Source of the DNA: Diplosphaera chodatii
Lineage: Eukaryota > Chlorophyta > Trebouxiophyceae > Prasiolales > Stichococcaceae
Assembly: GCA_032358165.1 (NCBI GenBank)
Contig: JAALGY010000008.1
Coordinates: 1,302,001-1,366,000 of the forward strand
DNA: 64,000 nucleotides
Direction: 5' to 3'
Numbering within the stretch: position 1 is the first letter of the stretch; every line of letters begins with the position of its first letter. Under the pieces are notes generated by a model. That model saw only the letters and a list, made by a program, of their open reading frames with translations, did no database searches and was not told the origin of the DNA. Below, piece after piece: positions 24,601 through 36,319 of this stretch. A program made the position numbers and the translations under genes.

Positions 24601-27600
24601 TTCGGGCAGGTTCTGCAGCGCAAGGCGTCCATCAGGTGTGATGCTGAGGCAACCTGCCAGGTCGTCAACAGCGCCGCCGGACTGCAGCTGGCTATAATCT
24701 TGCTCAGGATTGCGGCTGCTGCCGCAAGGTGCCGCCTGCCTCAACAGCTGGATGCCTTCTGACTGCAAGCGCGCGGCGTCTGTGGCCAACGGCATGTAAT
24801 CAAGTATCACCTGCGAGTGTTGGGCAGCAGCAGAAGCGTTACAGACAGATGTTGGTTGCTCACGCTGCACTGCATCGTGGTGGCACCATGGTGCCCAGCC
24901 ATCCCAGCAGCGCCTGTCGTGTGCAGGAGCACCTGCTCTCGGCTTTCAGCTGCCACTGTGAGGTGAGTCGGCAGCAACGATTGGATGAAGGGCAGCAGCC
25001 ACTCGCGCTCTGTGCCTGAGCCCAGCTTGGCCTTCACCCTACTGATGCCATCTGACAGGTTGCCCAGCGCAATACTGCCCTCAGCATCTGCCACGAAGGA
25101 GGAGTCGTGAGCGAGGGTCGCTTTATTGCATATACGAGGGTGGTAAATCTCACTTGCAACGCCCTGTACACCGCTTCCTGGAAACATGCTGCACTTGCAC
25201 AGCGCTACCTGTCTGTACCTGTCTGCAGCCGGAAATCCCTCGAGTATCCCGGCACCAGACTATGCTGCAGCTGCACCGTCACATTCTGCCTCGGAATGGC
25301 CTCACCACACCTGCGCTTTGCCACATGTACGGTTGTCAGCAGGACTGTATACGCCCTGGTTGCCATGTAAGTACAGGTATGGCACCACAGCAGTCATACA
25401 CAACCTGCCCAGCGTTTGCAGGATGAAGCTGCCGTCTGACTTGCACCGCAGATGCACATCGCCAATGGCACTGCCACTGTCCCTGTCGTTGATGTCCCAC
25501 CTGTGTAACAATGCCAGGCGATGGCTATCTGCAATGCCAGGCGATGGCTATCTGCAGCACTACTCCAACTTTGAAACACCCCTGGTAACAAGCGCTTCTG
25601 AGCCAGTAAAACCTATTGGACAATCCATGCCAGCCTTTCTTACCGATGGGACTGCTGTAAGGCCTGAAACTGGTCGCCGCCAGGCGCGAGTAACTCCACT
25701 CTGCCAGTCAGCTCGGTCGCAATCGCTGCGCAGCGCTCTGGCAGTCGTATGTCGATGATGCTTGCCTGTGCCAGCAGCAGAGGGTACTAGCATGTGCTGG
25801 ATCAGCAGAGTATCCTTGCAGTCATGGCTCTGCCACATCAATGTCGCACCTGCCCTGCTCCAGGAAGCTTGAGGTCCTTGAAGGTCTGCCGACTGTCAAT
25901 GCCATCGCAGTCAGTGAACACCATCGTCAGTACCACATCCTGCACGCGGGCACGATGCAGTGCATATTGCGGCCAGCATGCTTCTTGCTGCTAGAATGCT
26001 GCAAAGTTGCAAACAGTAGGGACACTCTGCAACCAGTCTTGTTCCGCATCAATGCGCAGGGAACCTGCAGCAGCTGCATGGGAAGGTTGCCACCGTCCGG
26101 CCCGCGCAGGGCAGCCCACACCAGCAGCGGTGCTGCTGCTCCTGGCTGCAGCGCTTCTCTGTCTGCCCAGAAGCCTGCAAGTAACAGCTCTGCTGCCTTT
26201 ACTATGTAAGCTGTGGACCATCGTTGGCACGCACCAAGCAACTGCCCAAACCCCGGGAGTCAGGTGCTCAACAAACGTGCACAGGCCGATCAGTATGCAG
26301 CATGATGTGGCACCTGCCGCCAGGCTGTAGGTTTCGCTAGAGATGTCAATTGTCTCAAGCACAGCAAAGTCATCGGCTGCGATGAGCACCGCCGCCTGCA
26401 TGCCGCTGGGTGATGCGGCAAAGGGAATGATGGCCTCGCCTGACGCTTCTTCCACAGGGTACTCTTCCCCATTGACCCAGACCCTGTGCAGCAAGTGTAG
26501 CAATACAGTTTGTGGGTTGCGCATATAACATGCAGCCGAACCCATGCCTTGCACATTTCATGTCCCTTATGAGAGCACTGATCCTTCGCAGCATTGCAGG
26601 ATGCCCAGGGCGTACCTGCCATCTCTCACAACTTGCATGTTGTCATCCAAGATGGTGACTGCAGTGCCAGCAGCGCTGACCCTTGCAACATGGTGCAGGC
26701 TGCCTTTGTGAATGACTGCGCGTGCTTTGAGCCCACCACCGACTGCCTCAACGACAAACACACCGCGCTTATCCTGCACTTGCACAGAACAAAGTTCCAA
26801 GGGTTCTGCTGACGATGCAGATGGCGGGTCCAGCGAGCAAACCAAGGCAAGTGTGTGTTATGAGAGTTGGCAGCATGACATCCGAGACCTGCATATCGTC
26901 CAGGTAAACTTGCTTGCGGTGTTGCTTCATTGCAGGATAGCGTGCAAAGTCGAAGCTCTGCTCTGATGTGGCTCCCAGTCCCTCGAGCGAGATGCTGATT
27001 GGCAGCTGCACCACGAAAATTGATGCTGTTGACGCGTGCAGGCAGCTGCGCACTCGCAGGTGTGAGTTTGCGCCCCGTTGTGACGTGCCGTGCGCAGCAT
27101 GTGGCGCAAGCATGTTCAGTGTCCCAGCTCACCTCAGACTTGTTGGTGGTATAGTATGTGCGTGTGTTGATGTCGTAGACCTTGACCAGCAGCGTTGGCA
27201 CGTTCTTGACATCCAGCTGCAAGATCACGCGGGCTGATGCCTTGACATGCTTGGGGTTGCAGGGTGCGAAGGAGAGCTCCACTCGGTCCTGCGTGCATGA
27301 ATGCTGCCTTGCATGTAAGCGGCAAGTGCTGATGTCGCTGTCCATACACACAGACACACATCAATCAAGCAGCACAGTCAGACGACTTGCTGCCAACAGC
27401 AGGCGGCAATCCCGCTGACCTGCAGCTGCTGCACGTCTGGGAAATATTGGCGCGCAGCCGAAGGCTGTAGTCTCTGCGCATGTTCCTCAGCATTGCCGGC
27501 ACCTGGACATCGGTAGAAGTCAACGCCTGAGAGATGCGCTTGTGAAGTCCTTCGGAGCAGTGAGAAGGGTGAGCGTCCAGCAGGTTCTGACCTGCCAGCA

Positions 27601-29774
27601 GGCTTGCCTCTGCAACCATGCGAGCCTCATAATCTACGTCGAATAGATCTCTCCATTGGCTCCTGCATGCGGCAGAGTTGCACTCTGTTTGCCAGAAGCA
27701 TATCTGCACTGTTCCCTGACATGCTACAGTACCTCTCGGCATGACTGAGAGTCACACTTCGCTTGCAGCACACATCAGGACTCGAGCACCTGACGGTATC
27801 CAGATCGCCGGAAGCCAGATGATGTTTGATGACACGTCGCATGTGGCGCATCTCAAAACGCTGCAAACCGTCGCCAGTATCAACGTCAAGTGCATGACCT
27901 GTCCAGGGCGCGTCTTGGTATCTTACGATCTGATCTAGCTGGTCGGGTCTGCGGTATCACAATTCAGAAGGTGGGAGGACAGACCACATCAAAAAGCGCA
28001 CAGCGGTCCGCTTGATGCATGTAAATGCCCACGGCATGAATCAGCCACGACATGACACGAATGATGCACAAGCGCCACACCCTGCATGTTGGTTTTTATA
28101 CTCACTTCTGCCATGGCGACGGTCCAAATGTGGATCCGCCTCGGTGGAATCCTGCAATGTGGCCACTTTGGCGGACGTACTCGATAAACACCCCTGCTTC
28201 TGCAGTGTCGGCCTCATCCTGCAGCTGCAGGCGTGCCTGCAGCAGCTTCACCCGCAGCCAGCTCCCCTACAGAAGGAAAAACCGGACTACTGTCATCACC
28301 CAAATTCGTCGCATTGCCATTCCCCTGTGAATCACATGATGCGGTATCAATGGCACAGCACTGTGGGTGCTGACTCTGTAGAACGGAGTTGCCACCTCAA
28401 GTGGCAGGCTGTCACAGAAGTCCTGAACCCTGTCAAGGAACGCTCTGCGCTGCGCAAGGGGTGCCCGGCCAGCAGGCTGCTGGGAGTATATCTTCAAGAC
28501 AACAGCCGCAATCCAGTCGTTGCTGCTCTTTGCTTCTGGCCATGTGTCAGCTAGCTGATGCAGCTGCGACAGTGTCAGCTGAAGCAAAGGAACTTCTCTC
28601 ACGGCTGCATAAGCCTGCACCAGCAGAACAGTCGTCAACCTACAGTTGCATGCACAGTATATCTGCAGCATGCAAATGATCTCTGAACTCTGTTTTGCAA
28701 AACCATGGCTGCACCAGCAAGATGATCTTCCACACCGCCAGAAATGCTCACCTCGTCCTTCAGACAATGAGCAATGAAGCCCACCACTCCTGGCAGTGCT
28801 GCAGCGTTCCTGGAGGCCCGCAGCATCTGCCACCGAATGCGCTGCCACTGGCCAGCAGCACAGGCTTCCTGTGCTGCCTGCAGTGGTTGCTCCATGGCAA
28901 ATAGTAGCATCCTGTTGAAGTCCGTCTGCTGGCCAGCGCCATATGACCCATCCACCAATCCGGCAGCAAGTGCATGTTCTAGGAAGCCGTTGCCATCGAC
29001 CTGCGGTGTTGCAGACCACAGGCATGCTTGTGTAGTGTAATCCTCCCAGACTTTGGAGGCTGGTTTCAAGCCGACAGTGCCTTGCTCCCAGAGTGAGCAA
29101 AACGGTTTCCAGGGGCGTGAGGTGGAGCAGGGACTCTTCGAATCTCGCCTGCTCAGGCAGCAAATAGCTTGGCAGCGCCTGCTGCTCGTCGCCCAGCGGT
29201 TCGGTGCCATTGCCATCCGTAGTCTGTTCGAGTCAAGTAGGCAAGGCTGATCGTTCGCGTGTCATCCCGTAAACGATGACAGAGCAAGCAGAAACTGCAT
29301 AAGATCAGCACCGCTGCATGTTTGCGGTGATGAGACCAGCACCTCGATTTCTTCATGGAAGTCGATGCCTGCCGCCAGGCGCAGCTGCTCCAGAATATGC
29401 GACCTTTGTGGGTCATGGGCGTCAGTGCTGTCCCACAATGCTAGCAGCAGCCTGAGCCGGAGCTCTTCATAGTAGTCATGATGCCGCATGCGATGCAAGG
29501 CGTCCACGTGCCGTTGTGCCGCCTGCAGGTCGCCATTGTGGAGCGCCTGCAAACCTGCATGATGACACGTCGCGCGGATTCCTCGACGACCCGAAATGCA
29601 CTTGAGCAAATCGTTGCGCTGCGAAATCAGAGTTCGAACCAAAACAACATATCAGTCAACACCTGTGTAGAATGCCTGCTCAGCCGAGCCTGGCGCCCAT
29701 ACACTCGATGCAAGCGCCTGCTCTCTATCATGCAGAGCGAAACGTTCCAGTGCATCCAACTGTACATTATCCAT
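15677..29774 (-). CDS. giant multi-exon protein of unknown function (about 2,400 residues)
   Basis: I do not recognise a named family. Predicted exons: 29774-29663, 29554-29343, 29223-29086, 29000-28752, 28614-28375, 28266-28106, 27948-27790, 27662-27503, 27473-27420, 27288-27133, 27005-26889, 26773-26616, 26483-26314, 26174-26065, 25939-25850, 25765-25644, 25500-25405, 25310-25219, 25087-24864, 24810-24565, 24415-24299, 24023-23754, 23642-23554, 23372-23192, 23054-22943, 22865-22681, 22529-22399, 22254-22086, 21963-21764, 21534-21416, 21311-21097, 20928-20740, 20373-20229, 20035-19935, 19777-19660, 19520-19396, 19226-19089, 18891-18751, 18647-18484, 18243-18092, 17985-17777, 17587-17516, 17311-17174, 17007-16873, 16668-16532, 16330-16191, 16029-15939, 15833-15677. 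Phases agree throughout and sum to about 2,401 residues. Start MDNVQLDALERFAL; no signal peptide or long hydrophobic segment seen. Residues 1-470 are helical and repeat-like (LTPLETVLLTLG). The next 700 are beta-rich (PTLLVKVYDINTRTYY, KRGVFVVEAVGGG, FTDCDGIDSRQTFKDLKL). The second half mixes helical repeats (HEYWRAFEFLPQWAALSRAE, EYWPLVARRAHALGG) with beta segments (YEMDVEVLFSAQPFG) and ends GYTDVRGMFDY...AVIEEAPPP. Weakest joins: 29086/29000 (GC donor), 27503/27473 (29-base gap), and the donor of 25087-24864, which could be 24933. It could be more than one gene, but no internal stop or promoter break was seen. Confidence 0.75.
25509..25554. repeat. perfect 23-base tandem duplication in a giant-gene intron
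   Basis: Two identical adjacent 23-base copies (25509-25531 and 25532-25554), starting CAATGCCAGGCGATGG, in the intron between the exons ending at 25644 and starting at 25500. Confidence 0.9.
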
Positions 29775-30286
29775 CACGATGCCTTTCAGCACTGCTGTGA
29801 AGTGTGACCAGCTCGTGAGCCAGGCGGGTGTAGGTGTTCATCTACCTACTCTCTTCATACATATACGATCTGAACAGGACCGCAGCCATATGACGCTTCG
29901 ATCCTTTGCTTACATGACGAACTCCCTGTGATATGCAAAATGGATTAGATTGATGTGACTTCAATACCAACATAGTGAAAGCATTCGTGTCGGAATGGCA
30001 TTGCTGGCACCGTGCCAATGTACGGGCAAGATTGCACGGGACAGATCAGTGACCTGCAAGTTGGATGCCAAGCAGACTGCTCACTCCACAATTGCACTCT
30101 TGATAAGCAGACGCAGCACCTCAAGCAGCACGGGGCCGGTGCCCACCCTGCACTGTCGCAAGGAAATACCATCGATCATCACAACTAGCAGATCCTTGTG
30201 GTTCTTGACTCGCTGCAGCTTGGATTTATTGAGGAGAGCCAACAGAAGGAGGCCAGCAATGTCAGCAGTCCGTACATGACAATTGA
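29775..30286. promoter_or_regulatory. shared upstream region of divergent giant and EF-hand genes
   Basis: 512 bases between start codons on opposite strands. It is AT-richer than its surroundings, and no exon is supported. It must contain both transcription starts. Confidence 0.45.
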
Positions 30287-31675
30287 ATGGGAGCGCAGAA
30301 TTCAAACCTGCGGCATGTGATCGAGGACGACTTTGCGCAGCGCACCAAAGCCACCGGGCGGGACTGGCTGCAGCTCCGGGAGCTGCTGGCGTTGGAGCTG
30401 CCACAGTCGGCGCACAGCTTGGATCTGTCGCATCTTGGCATCCTCTTCGTACTAGACAGGTGAAATGCGAGACGCTGCATAGGGATTGCGTGATGCAAGA
30501 TGCTCGTTGATGGTACACCTCCATGCAGCTGCCGGATCAGCACTGACTCCAGCTTGCCTCAGCGATGGGCCGGCATACTGTGAATATACCGCTTGTGCAT
30601 GCCATGTGCAGGGACAAAGATGGGCGCTTCAGCCTCGCTGACATCCTGGACATGTTGGAGCTGGGGCGCACGCGGGCGCGCATGCACCAGGTGCAACATC
30701 TGCCCGTGCGTGCATAGCGACACAACATGCGCTGAACTGTGTTGCACGTGGGAAGAATGTTTACGTGGGGAGCGCACCGTGCAAGGTGGTTGACGATACA
30801 TGTGCAGCCGAGCTTTCACGGTAGTTTCGTTTCCACTAGGCGCACGAATTTGGCGCACAGCTGGCAGGCTATTGCACACTCCAGCTCTGGAGATTCATGA
30901 CTGCTGAGGGCGGCCGCGCCAGATTTGTCGACTGGTGTGCACAACCTTTCGACACGGCTGGCCCACTGCACTGGCACCTGTGCTGCTGTCGACAGCATGA
31001 TCCCTGCATACACATCTGGAAGTGCTGCAGTGCCTGACAGCTGTTGACTGTATACCTGCGCCAGGCTGGCGTTGCTGCTCAGGGAGAATGGCCAGGTGGA
31101 AGAGTTTTCCCGGTACCCGGGGCACATGTTCCTCAGCCGCGATTGTATCGAGACCCTGCACGAGGTTCTGCACATCCAGGTCAGCTGCATCCTACTCGTG
31201 ATGGAAATGCTGTCCAGCTTTTGTGGCATGGTGAGCAAAGGGATTGGCCCCACCCACGTCCCAATTATGTCTGAAGCAGACCTCAAGGGCTTTGGAGTGG
31301 TGTGCAGGAGAACCAGGGGCTGGACTTTCAGGCATTCTTCGACCTGCTGCAGCGGCTGGCTGAGGAGCGGGGCCTGATGGGTGAGCTGTGCTGCGCCACT
31401 CCAGGCTGTGGTCCAGAATGTATGCATCCGTTGGGAACATCTCTGACATCATGCTGGTCAATCTCCAGTCTGACATCCCCGGACCCTGTGCTGCAGACCC
31501 AGAAGACGCAGCGCTCGACGACTGGCTGCCACTGGAAGCCGTGCGGGATATGGCGGTATCAGTTGCGGATGGGATGTGTGCCACCATGGGGGTTGTTTGT
31601 CGCGAGGGCAGTTCTGAGGCAAATACAGACACTGACGATACAAAACAGAGCAAGCTAGTCGCAGCGTCAGGTTGA
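30287..31675 (+). CDS. EF-hand calcium-binding protein
   Basis: Small protein with one clear EF-hand; substrate and partners unknown. Predicted exons: 30287-30459, 30612-30690, 30840-30934, 31065-31179, 31308-31380, 31497-31675; about 237 residues, all in frame. The EF loop is D57-R-D-K-D-G-R-F-S-L-A-D68: acidic at positions 1, 3, 5 and 12, with Gly at 6. It follows the helix DLSHLGILFVL and precedes DILDMLELG. The rest is helical: FVDWLALLLRENGQVEEF, SRDCIETLHEVLHIQ, FQAFFDLLQRLAEERG. The C-terminus is acidic and Ser/Thr-rich. A second, degenerate EF-hand may be present, but I cannot point to a loop. The start is the first ATG in frame with the first exon. The 3' end converges on the WW-PUB-ZZ gene, 123 bases away. 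Confidence 0.75.
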
Positions 31676-31798
31676 CCAGAGCTGAAGTTGATGTGGTGTC
31701 AAGCTGGCACAACTTCCTGGATTTGAGTTGACGGCTGCCTGATCTGGCTCAATCACATACAGATGACTGCTCACTGCTCGGCATGTGAACAGTTCGCA

Positions 31799-33633
31799 TC
31801 AGCCGGGCGAGTGGATGCCATGCCGCGCATGCATGCGAGCCAGTGCCCTTGATGCTGAGGCGCCAGCGCCAGACCCCATTCCCCAGGGGTTGGAACCCGA
31901 AGCAGCACCGCTTTGCTGTGTGTTGTGGCGCTGCGTCCTGCAGAGCACAGCAGGGCTTGCACTGGGCTGACCGTTACCGGCCTGTGTTGCTACAACGACA
32001 TGCCAGATGACCAGGCAGTCTGGATGTGCGTTTTCACAGCATCTGCAGGTGCGAGGGGAATGCATGGACGCCTGGCTGTATCGATCACATGCGTACCTGG
32101 GGTGATGGTGCTGCCAGTTGTGTGTTGCATCGTGGGTGAGTTCCCCGCTCTGCAGCCGATCCCAGCAGCGCTCGCACAAGTTGAATGCTGCCGCACAGCT
32201 TGTGCATTCGTACCTGCACATGATGAAGCATCAAGGTATCAGACACTGTAGGCACGCCACAATAGCAGACGTCAAGTCCTCATCAGAGCGCCGCACCTGA
32301 ATTCACCCTTGGGAGCAGTGTGGAGGCCGGTGAACAGGCGCTCACTGCCATCGTTGATGCCATGGTTGCAGGCGCTGCAGTGGAAGACACGCTCCTGGTA
32401 CCGGTAGCCTGGCGTTCCCTGCAGCAAGCGTCGGATCGATACCATGTGAAGTGAAAGGCAAGCCATGCCGACCCACTGCACCTGAAAACGGTTGCCATCC
32501 CGTTGTCGGGCCTTGCTTTGCTGACAGCACAGAGTGGGGCTATGCTCAGGCCCTTGCACTATGTATGCACATGCAGACATCGTCAATGTCACCCACCAGC
32601 AGAGGAGAGGCGCCACCCGCCCCCCGGCCGCTGTTGGTGCCCGAGGGAATTGGAAAGAACTCGGCCTCGCCGCTGTGGCCCTTGTTGTCTGCCACTCTTC
32701 TCAGACGAGCGAGAGCAGCCGTTGGTGGCGCCAGATTGGCATCAGCTCCCAGACGCAGGACTTCATCAGTCGTACAAAATCCCACTGCCTCCAACAACTG
32801 TACCAGGCGTCACAGCAACCTTCAGCAGTCGACCACACTCGGTGCCAGACCGGGTTTGCACCTCAATAGACGCCCTCTCACATACCTGGCGTGCTGCTGC
32901 CACGTTCCACAGGTTGACCCTGACTTTGTCATTGCTCAGCGGCAGCTGGCGGTACTTCTGCTCGCGGTTGCCGCAGTCCACCACATTGGACAGCACTTTG
33001 ATCAGCGTCCTGGCCGGCTGGCGCCAGCTTCCACCAATATTGTCGGCTTGCAGGCGGTGCACTGCCTCGAATATACGCCGTGCTGTCAGTATGTCGGTGG
33101 AGTAGGTAGTGACATCTGCACGGCGGGCACAAACCTGTCGGTTGTGCTTGCCATGACGGTAGAAGGAGCTGTCAGCAGCTAGGATGACCACAACCACCGG
33201 CGGAGCTCACCAAGCCTCCAGTCTGCAAAGCGGAATGCTGGCGGTGGATCCCAGGACGTCACTGAAGACTGTGTGTCAGCATAGTAAAGGCGCTGCGCCT
33301 CATCTGAGAACATCTCACGCCACTCCTCCCTGTTCATCAGAAACATGGACCATTTAGCCTGCACACATCAGCTTGGACGTGATTCTGCAAGTGTGGCGAG
33401 ATCAGCGTGACAACAACATCAGATTGTGCTCTGCAAATGCGTGCTTGGCGCTGACGGGCAAAGCATCGACGCTACCTTTGGCCATTAGCGTCTGGGAGGC
33501 CGGCATGCTGTCGCGCCTGCTCTACTGTCTGTGACACCAGGGCCAGCTGCCTTACAAGGACGGAGTCTTGGATGCCCAGCTGGGTCTCAATCTGCCTGGC
33601 CAGCGCCAGCACTTCATGCCGCGTGCCGTTCAT
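31799..33633 (-). CDS. WW-PUB-ZZ domain protein
   Basis: Probable ubiquitin-system adaptor; function unknown. Predicted exons: 33633-33476, 33329-33211, 33115-32886, 32797-32597, 32520-32482, 32418-32297, 32213-32097, 31937-31799; about 374 residues, all phases agree, including a 39-base exon. Residues 1-52 form a helix (LALVSQTVEQARQHAG). A WW domain spans 55-82: W56, YY68-69, SW79DPP. A PUB-type domain follows (about 95-235): WRQPARTLIKVLSNVV, EQKYRQLPLSNDKVR, LLEAVGFCT. PUB domains bind the p97/CDC48 tail. Next is a Cys motif HCSACNHGIN (C263, C266), then a ZZ-like finger with C293/C296, C303/C306 and HNWQHHH. The tail is Gly/Ala/Ser-rich. I know of no protein with this exact domain order; that is memory, not a search. 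The start is the only ATG that gives an in-phase first exon. Confidence 0.82.
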
Positions 33634-34043
33634 CCCACAGACCCTCACCGCAGCGTTTCAGATTACTCCACTTGCATACAGCGAATGGCGCAGCCCCTTG
33701 CATGCCACACTGGCGACGGCTGCAAGGCTGTCACTGCTGCTGCAGAGCCTGTGGCCAGAATGCAGCGCAGTGTGAAATGGGTAGCATGCTCATGCTGCAG
33801 AAGTGCAACTTCCCGAAGCAGTCCATCAAGGCATCAACATTCGCTGCTCCATGCAGTACGATCAAGTACAGATATGACAGCAGCCTCCAGCATGCATGGT
33901 TGTTTGCACAGTTGCACTCCACCCCAGGTGCATAGCTGCTCGACATCAAAACGAGCAAGCGTGGAGTCTCCATCTCAGCGTTTTGCGGCATTCAGCCGAC
34001 CAACACACACATCCAGCCTTGCCGCATGGGGCACACGACCGCC
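33634..34043. promoter_or_regulatory. shared upstream region of divergent WW-PUB-ZZ and F-box/LRR genes
   Basis: 410 bases between two oppositely oriented start codons, with no supported exon. Confidence 0.45.
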
Positions 34044-36021
34044 ATGAACCTGCCCTCAGACGTCCTGGCCCTGATCTTCGTGCACAACGGCCTTGACAAG
34101 CTTTCAGGCCTGAGGGAGCGTTGCGACTGCAGCTCAGTGTGCAGGTGCGCGGCGTACCACTGCCGCAGTTGCGCTTGCGGGCTGCTCTGAGCCTGCAATG
34201 GTGATGTTTCCGGGGATGAAGTAACCCTGGCGCTATGCAGATCGTGGCGTGAGGTGCTCAGCCAGCCGCAATTTCAGGAAGCCGGACGCATCAATGTTGG
34301 GCGCTTTGACAGGCTTGATCGGCTGGGTCGCCACTTGCACCGCTTCAAAGAACGGCACGTCTGATGGGCACCTTCCTCGCCAACGAGCACTGCGATGTTG
34401 TCAAGCGCAGTATTTCCAGCTGGCCAGCACCAGCTGGCACTGTAACATCTCGGGTTCATCAGCTTTTGCCTCCGCAGGCATCCAAATCTGAGGGAGCTGG
34501 AGTGGCATGGCCACCTGCGCGGCGACAGCTACCGCAGGGAGGAGCACCTGCTGCAGCCGGTGCTGATCGCCAATTGGAGCCAGCTGAGGTGGCGTACTTG
34601 AAATGGTATCATTGCCAAAGTCACGCATGTTCCCCAAGGAGGAACCCCACTTGAGTTCGGCATGTCTGTCTGGCACTGCATGGCCTGCTTGCTCATGAGC
34701 CAATCGACACTTCCACACACAGGCTATGACGCTGCTCGCAGGGTGCTGCGGCTCAGCAACTGCGCAGTGTCAGCGGCCTGTCTGGCGACCGTGGGCGCAG
34801 CCTGCCCCCGCCTTGAGGAGCTGCGGTGCCGCACAGCATCCGCTTCCTACAGCCCGGAGCGCGTGACCGCGCGCTCCGAACTGATGTACCACAGCCACAT
34901 CATGCAGATCGTGCAAGGTGCTGCCTGGTCGGTGTTGGGTCGTCACGTGCTGCTGGCAACTCTGATCTGCTGCGCTGGTGCAGTCCTACACGGTGCCTGT
35001 GGGGTCGAGCAGCAGCTGCACCAGCAAGCAGGATGCTTTCCAAGCAGTCAAACAAGTTTCATCAACACGCTTCAGGACGCAACAGTCATGCTTTGCCCAG
35101 GCTGCAAGCAGTTGAGGGTGCTGGATGTGGCGTGTCGTGGCAGCACGCCCTTCGCCAAACAGTTCGAGCCCAGCCTCCTGCACAGCATCGCTGAGGCGCT
35201 GCCGCTGCTGCGTGAGCTGACCGTTTTCGGCCGGTGAGGACACCTGCTCTGCGGACTGTGCACCAAAGCAGCTGGAAGCATACACGGCCATGTGTGTCAT
35301 GGTCATGGGTGTGTCATATGACCACTCGTGAGTGTGTGACGCCTTGCTGCAGGTTTCATTGGGAGATGTTGGGATCCCTCACTGCAATGTCACAGCTGCA
35401 GAGACTCACACTCTTCGGTTTGGACAGCAGCAATGTGCGGCCTCCACAAACGCTGCCAGAGATGAGCACGAGCGTGACACACCTCACACTCGAGGTGTGT
35501 GGGCATGCTGCCTCCTTGATACTTTTATGAGCCAATGAGCATTGCTATCATTCGCCGCAGTCATTTGGAAGGTGTACGCATGCTCTGAGAGGTGTGAGCT
35601 GTGTTGGTACAGGAGTTTGCCATGGACTCCAAGACTTTCGTCCCCCTGGCAAACGCACTGCCCTGCCTGGAGCAAGTGGATGTGCTCATGCTGCCACTGG
35701 CGCCCACCCTGGGCCACTACTGTCCCGCTCCGGCCACTCTTGCTGGCCTTGTTGACGCGCATGGTGAGGTGTCCTGTGCAAAAGCACATACTATGGCCTC
35801 TCACTGCCAGCCGCATGCCTTGCGTCGATTGAGCATGCAAGCGCCGTTGCTTCCGCACTGCAGCCGCCATGGATGCCGAGCGCCTCAAGGAGTTGTCCGC
35901 GCTCGCCGTGTACTTTGGGCAGCCCTTCGGGAAGTCCTTCTCGATGTCAGTGAGGATGATGGACCGGCGGGAGCTGGTGCGTGAGCTGCCCGCTCCGGAG
36001 TCTGGAGGCACTCCTGATTGA
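34044..36021 (+). CDS. F-box / leucine-rich-repeat protein
   Basis: Probable substrate receptor of an SCF-type ubiquitin ligase. Predicted exons: 34044-34144, 34241-34354, 34478-34588, 34742-34910, 35076-35233, 35353-35494, 35613-35763, 35864-36021; about 367 residues. The N-terminal F-box reads LPSDVLALIFVHNGLDKL, then SSVCRSWREVL and PQF. LRR units follow: RHPNLRELEWHG, RVLRLSNCAVSAACLATVG, CPRLEELRCR, CKQLRVLDVACRG, LLRELTVFGR, SQLQRLTLFGLDSS, SVTHLTLE, LEQVDVLMLPLAP. The last 50 residues are a polar tail ending APESGGTPD. The exon 2 donor is ambiguous: GT at 34359 breaks the frame, whereas a GC donor at 34355 restores the repeat. The exon 4 donor (34911) is also uncertain. Confidence 0.78.
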
Positions 36022-36319
36022 TGTGGACCTTGGCAAGGCCAGCTGCTGAACCAAACAGGCACACGTATGCAGCGGCCATGAGCCACCGCGCCAGGCGATC
36101 ATGACCCAGCTTCCAGTCAGCAGGTCTGTCGTGTGAATGACATGATGGCAAACGAGCTGTGTGTTGTGCAGTCTTGCATGGCCGTCCTCAAACCAAGTTT
36201 CCGCAGATGGCACTGTACGGTAACTGTTAAAACATGTGCTCGTCTCACAAGGTCCCTATGCTGAGTGTGTGACATGCTGCACCGGGCAGCAGCAGGCAGA
36301 AGGCACAAGACCTAGTAAA

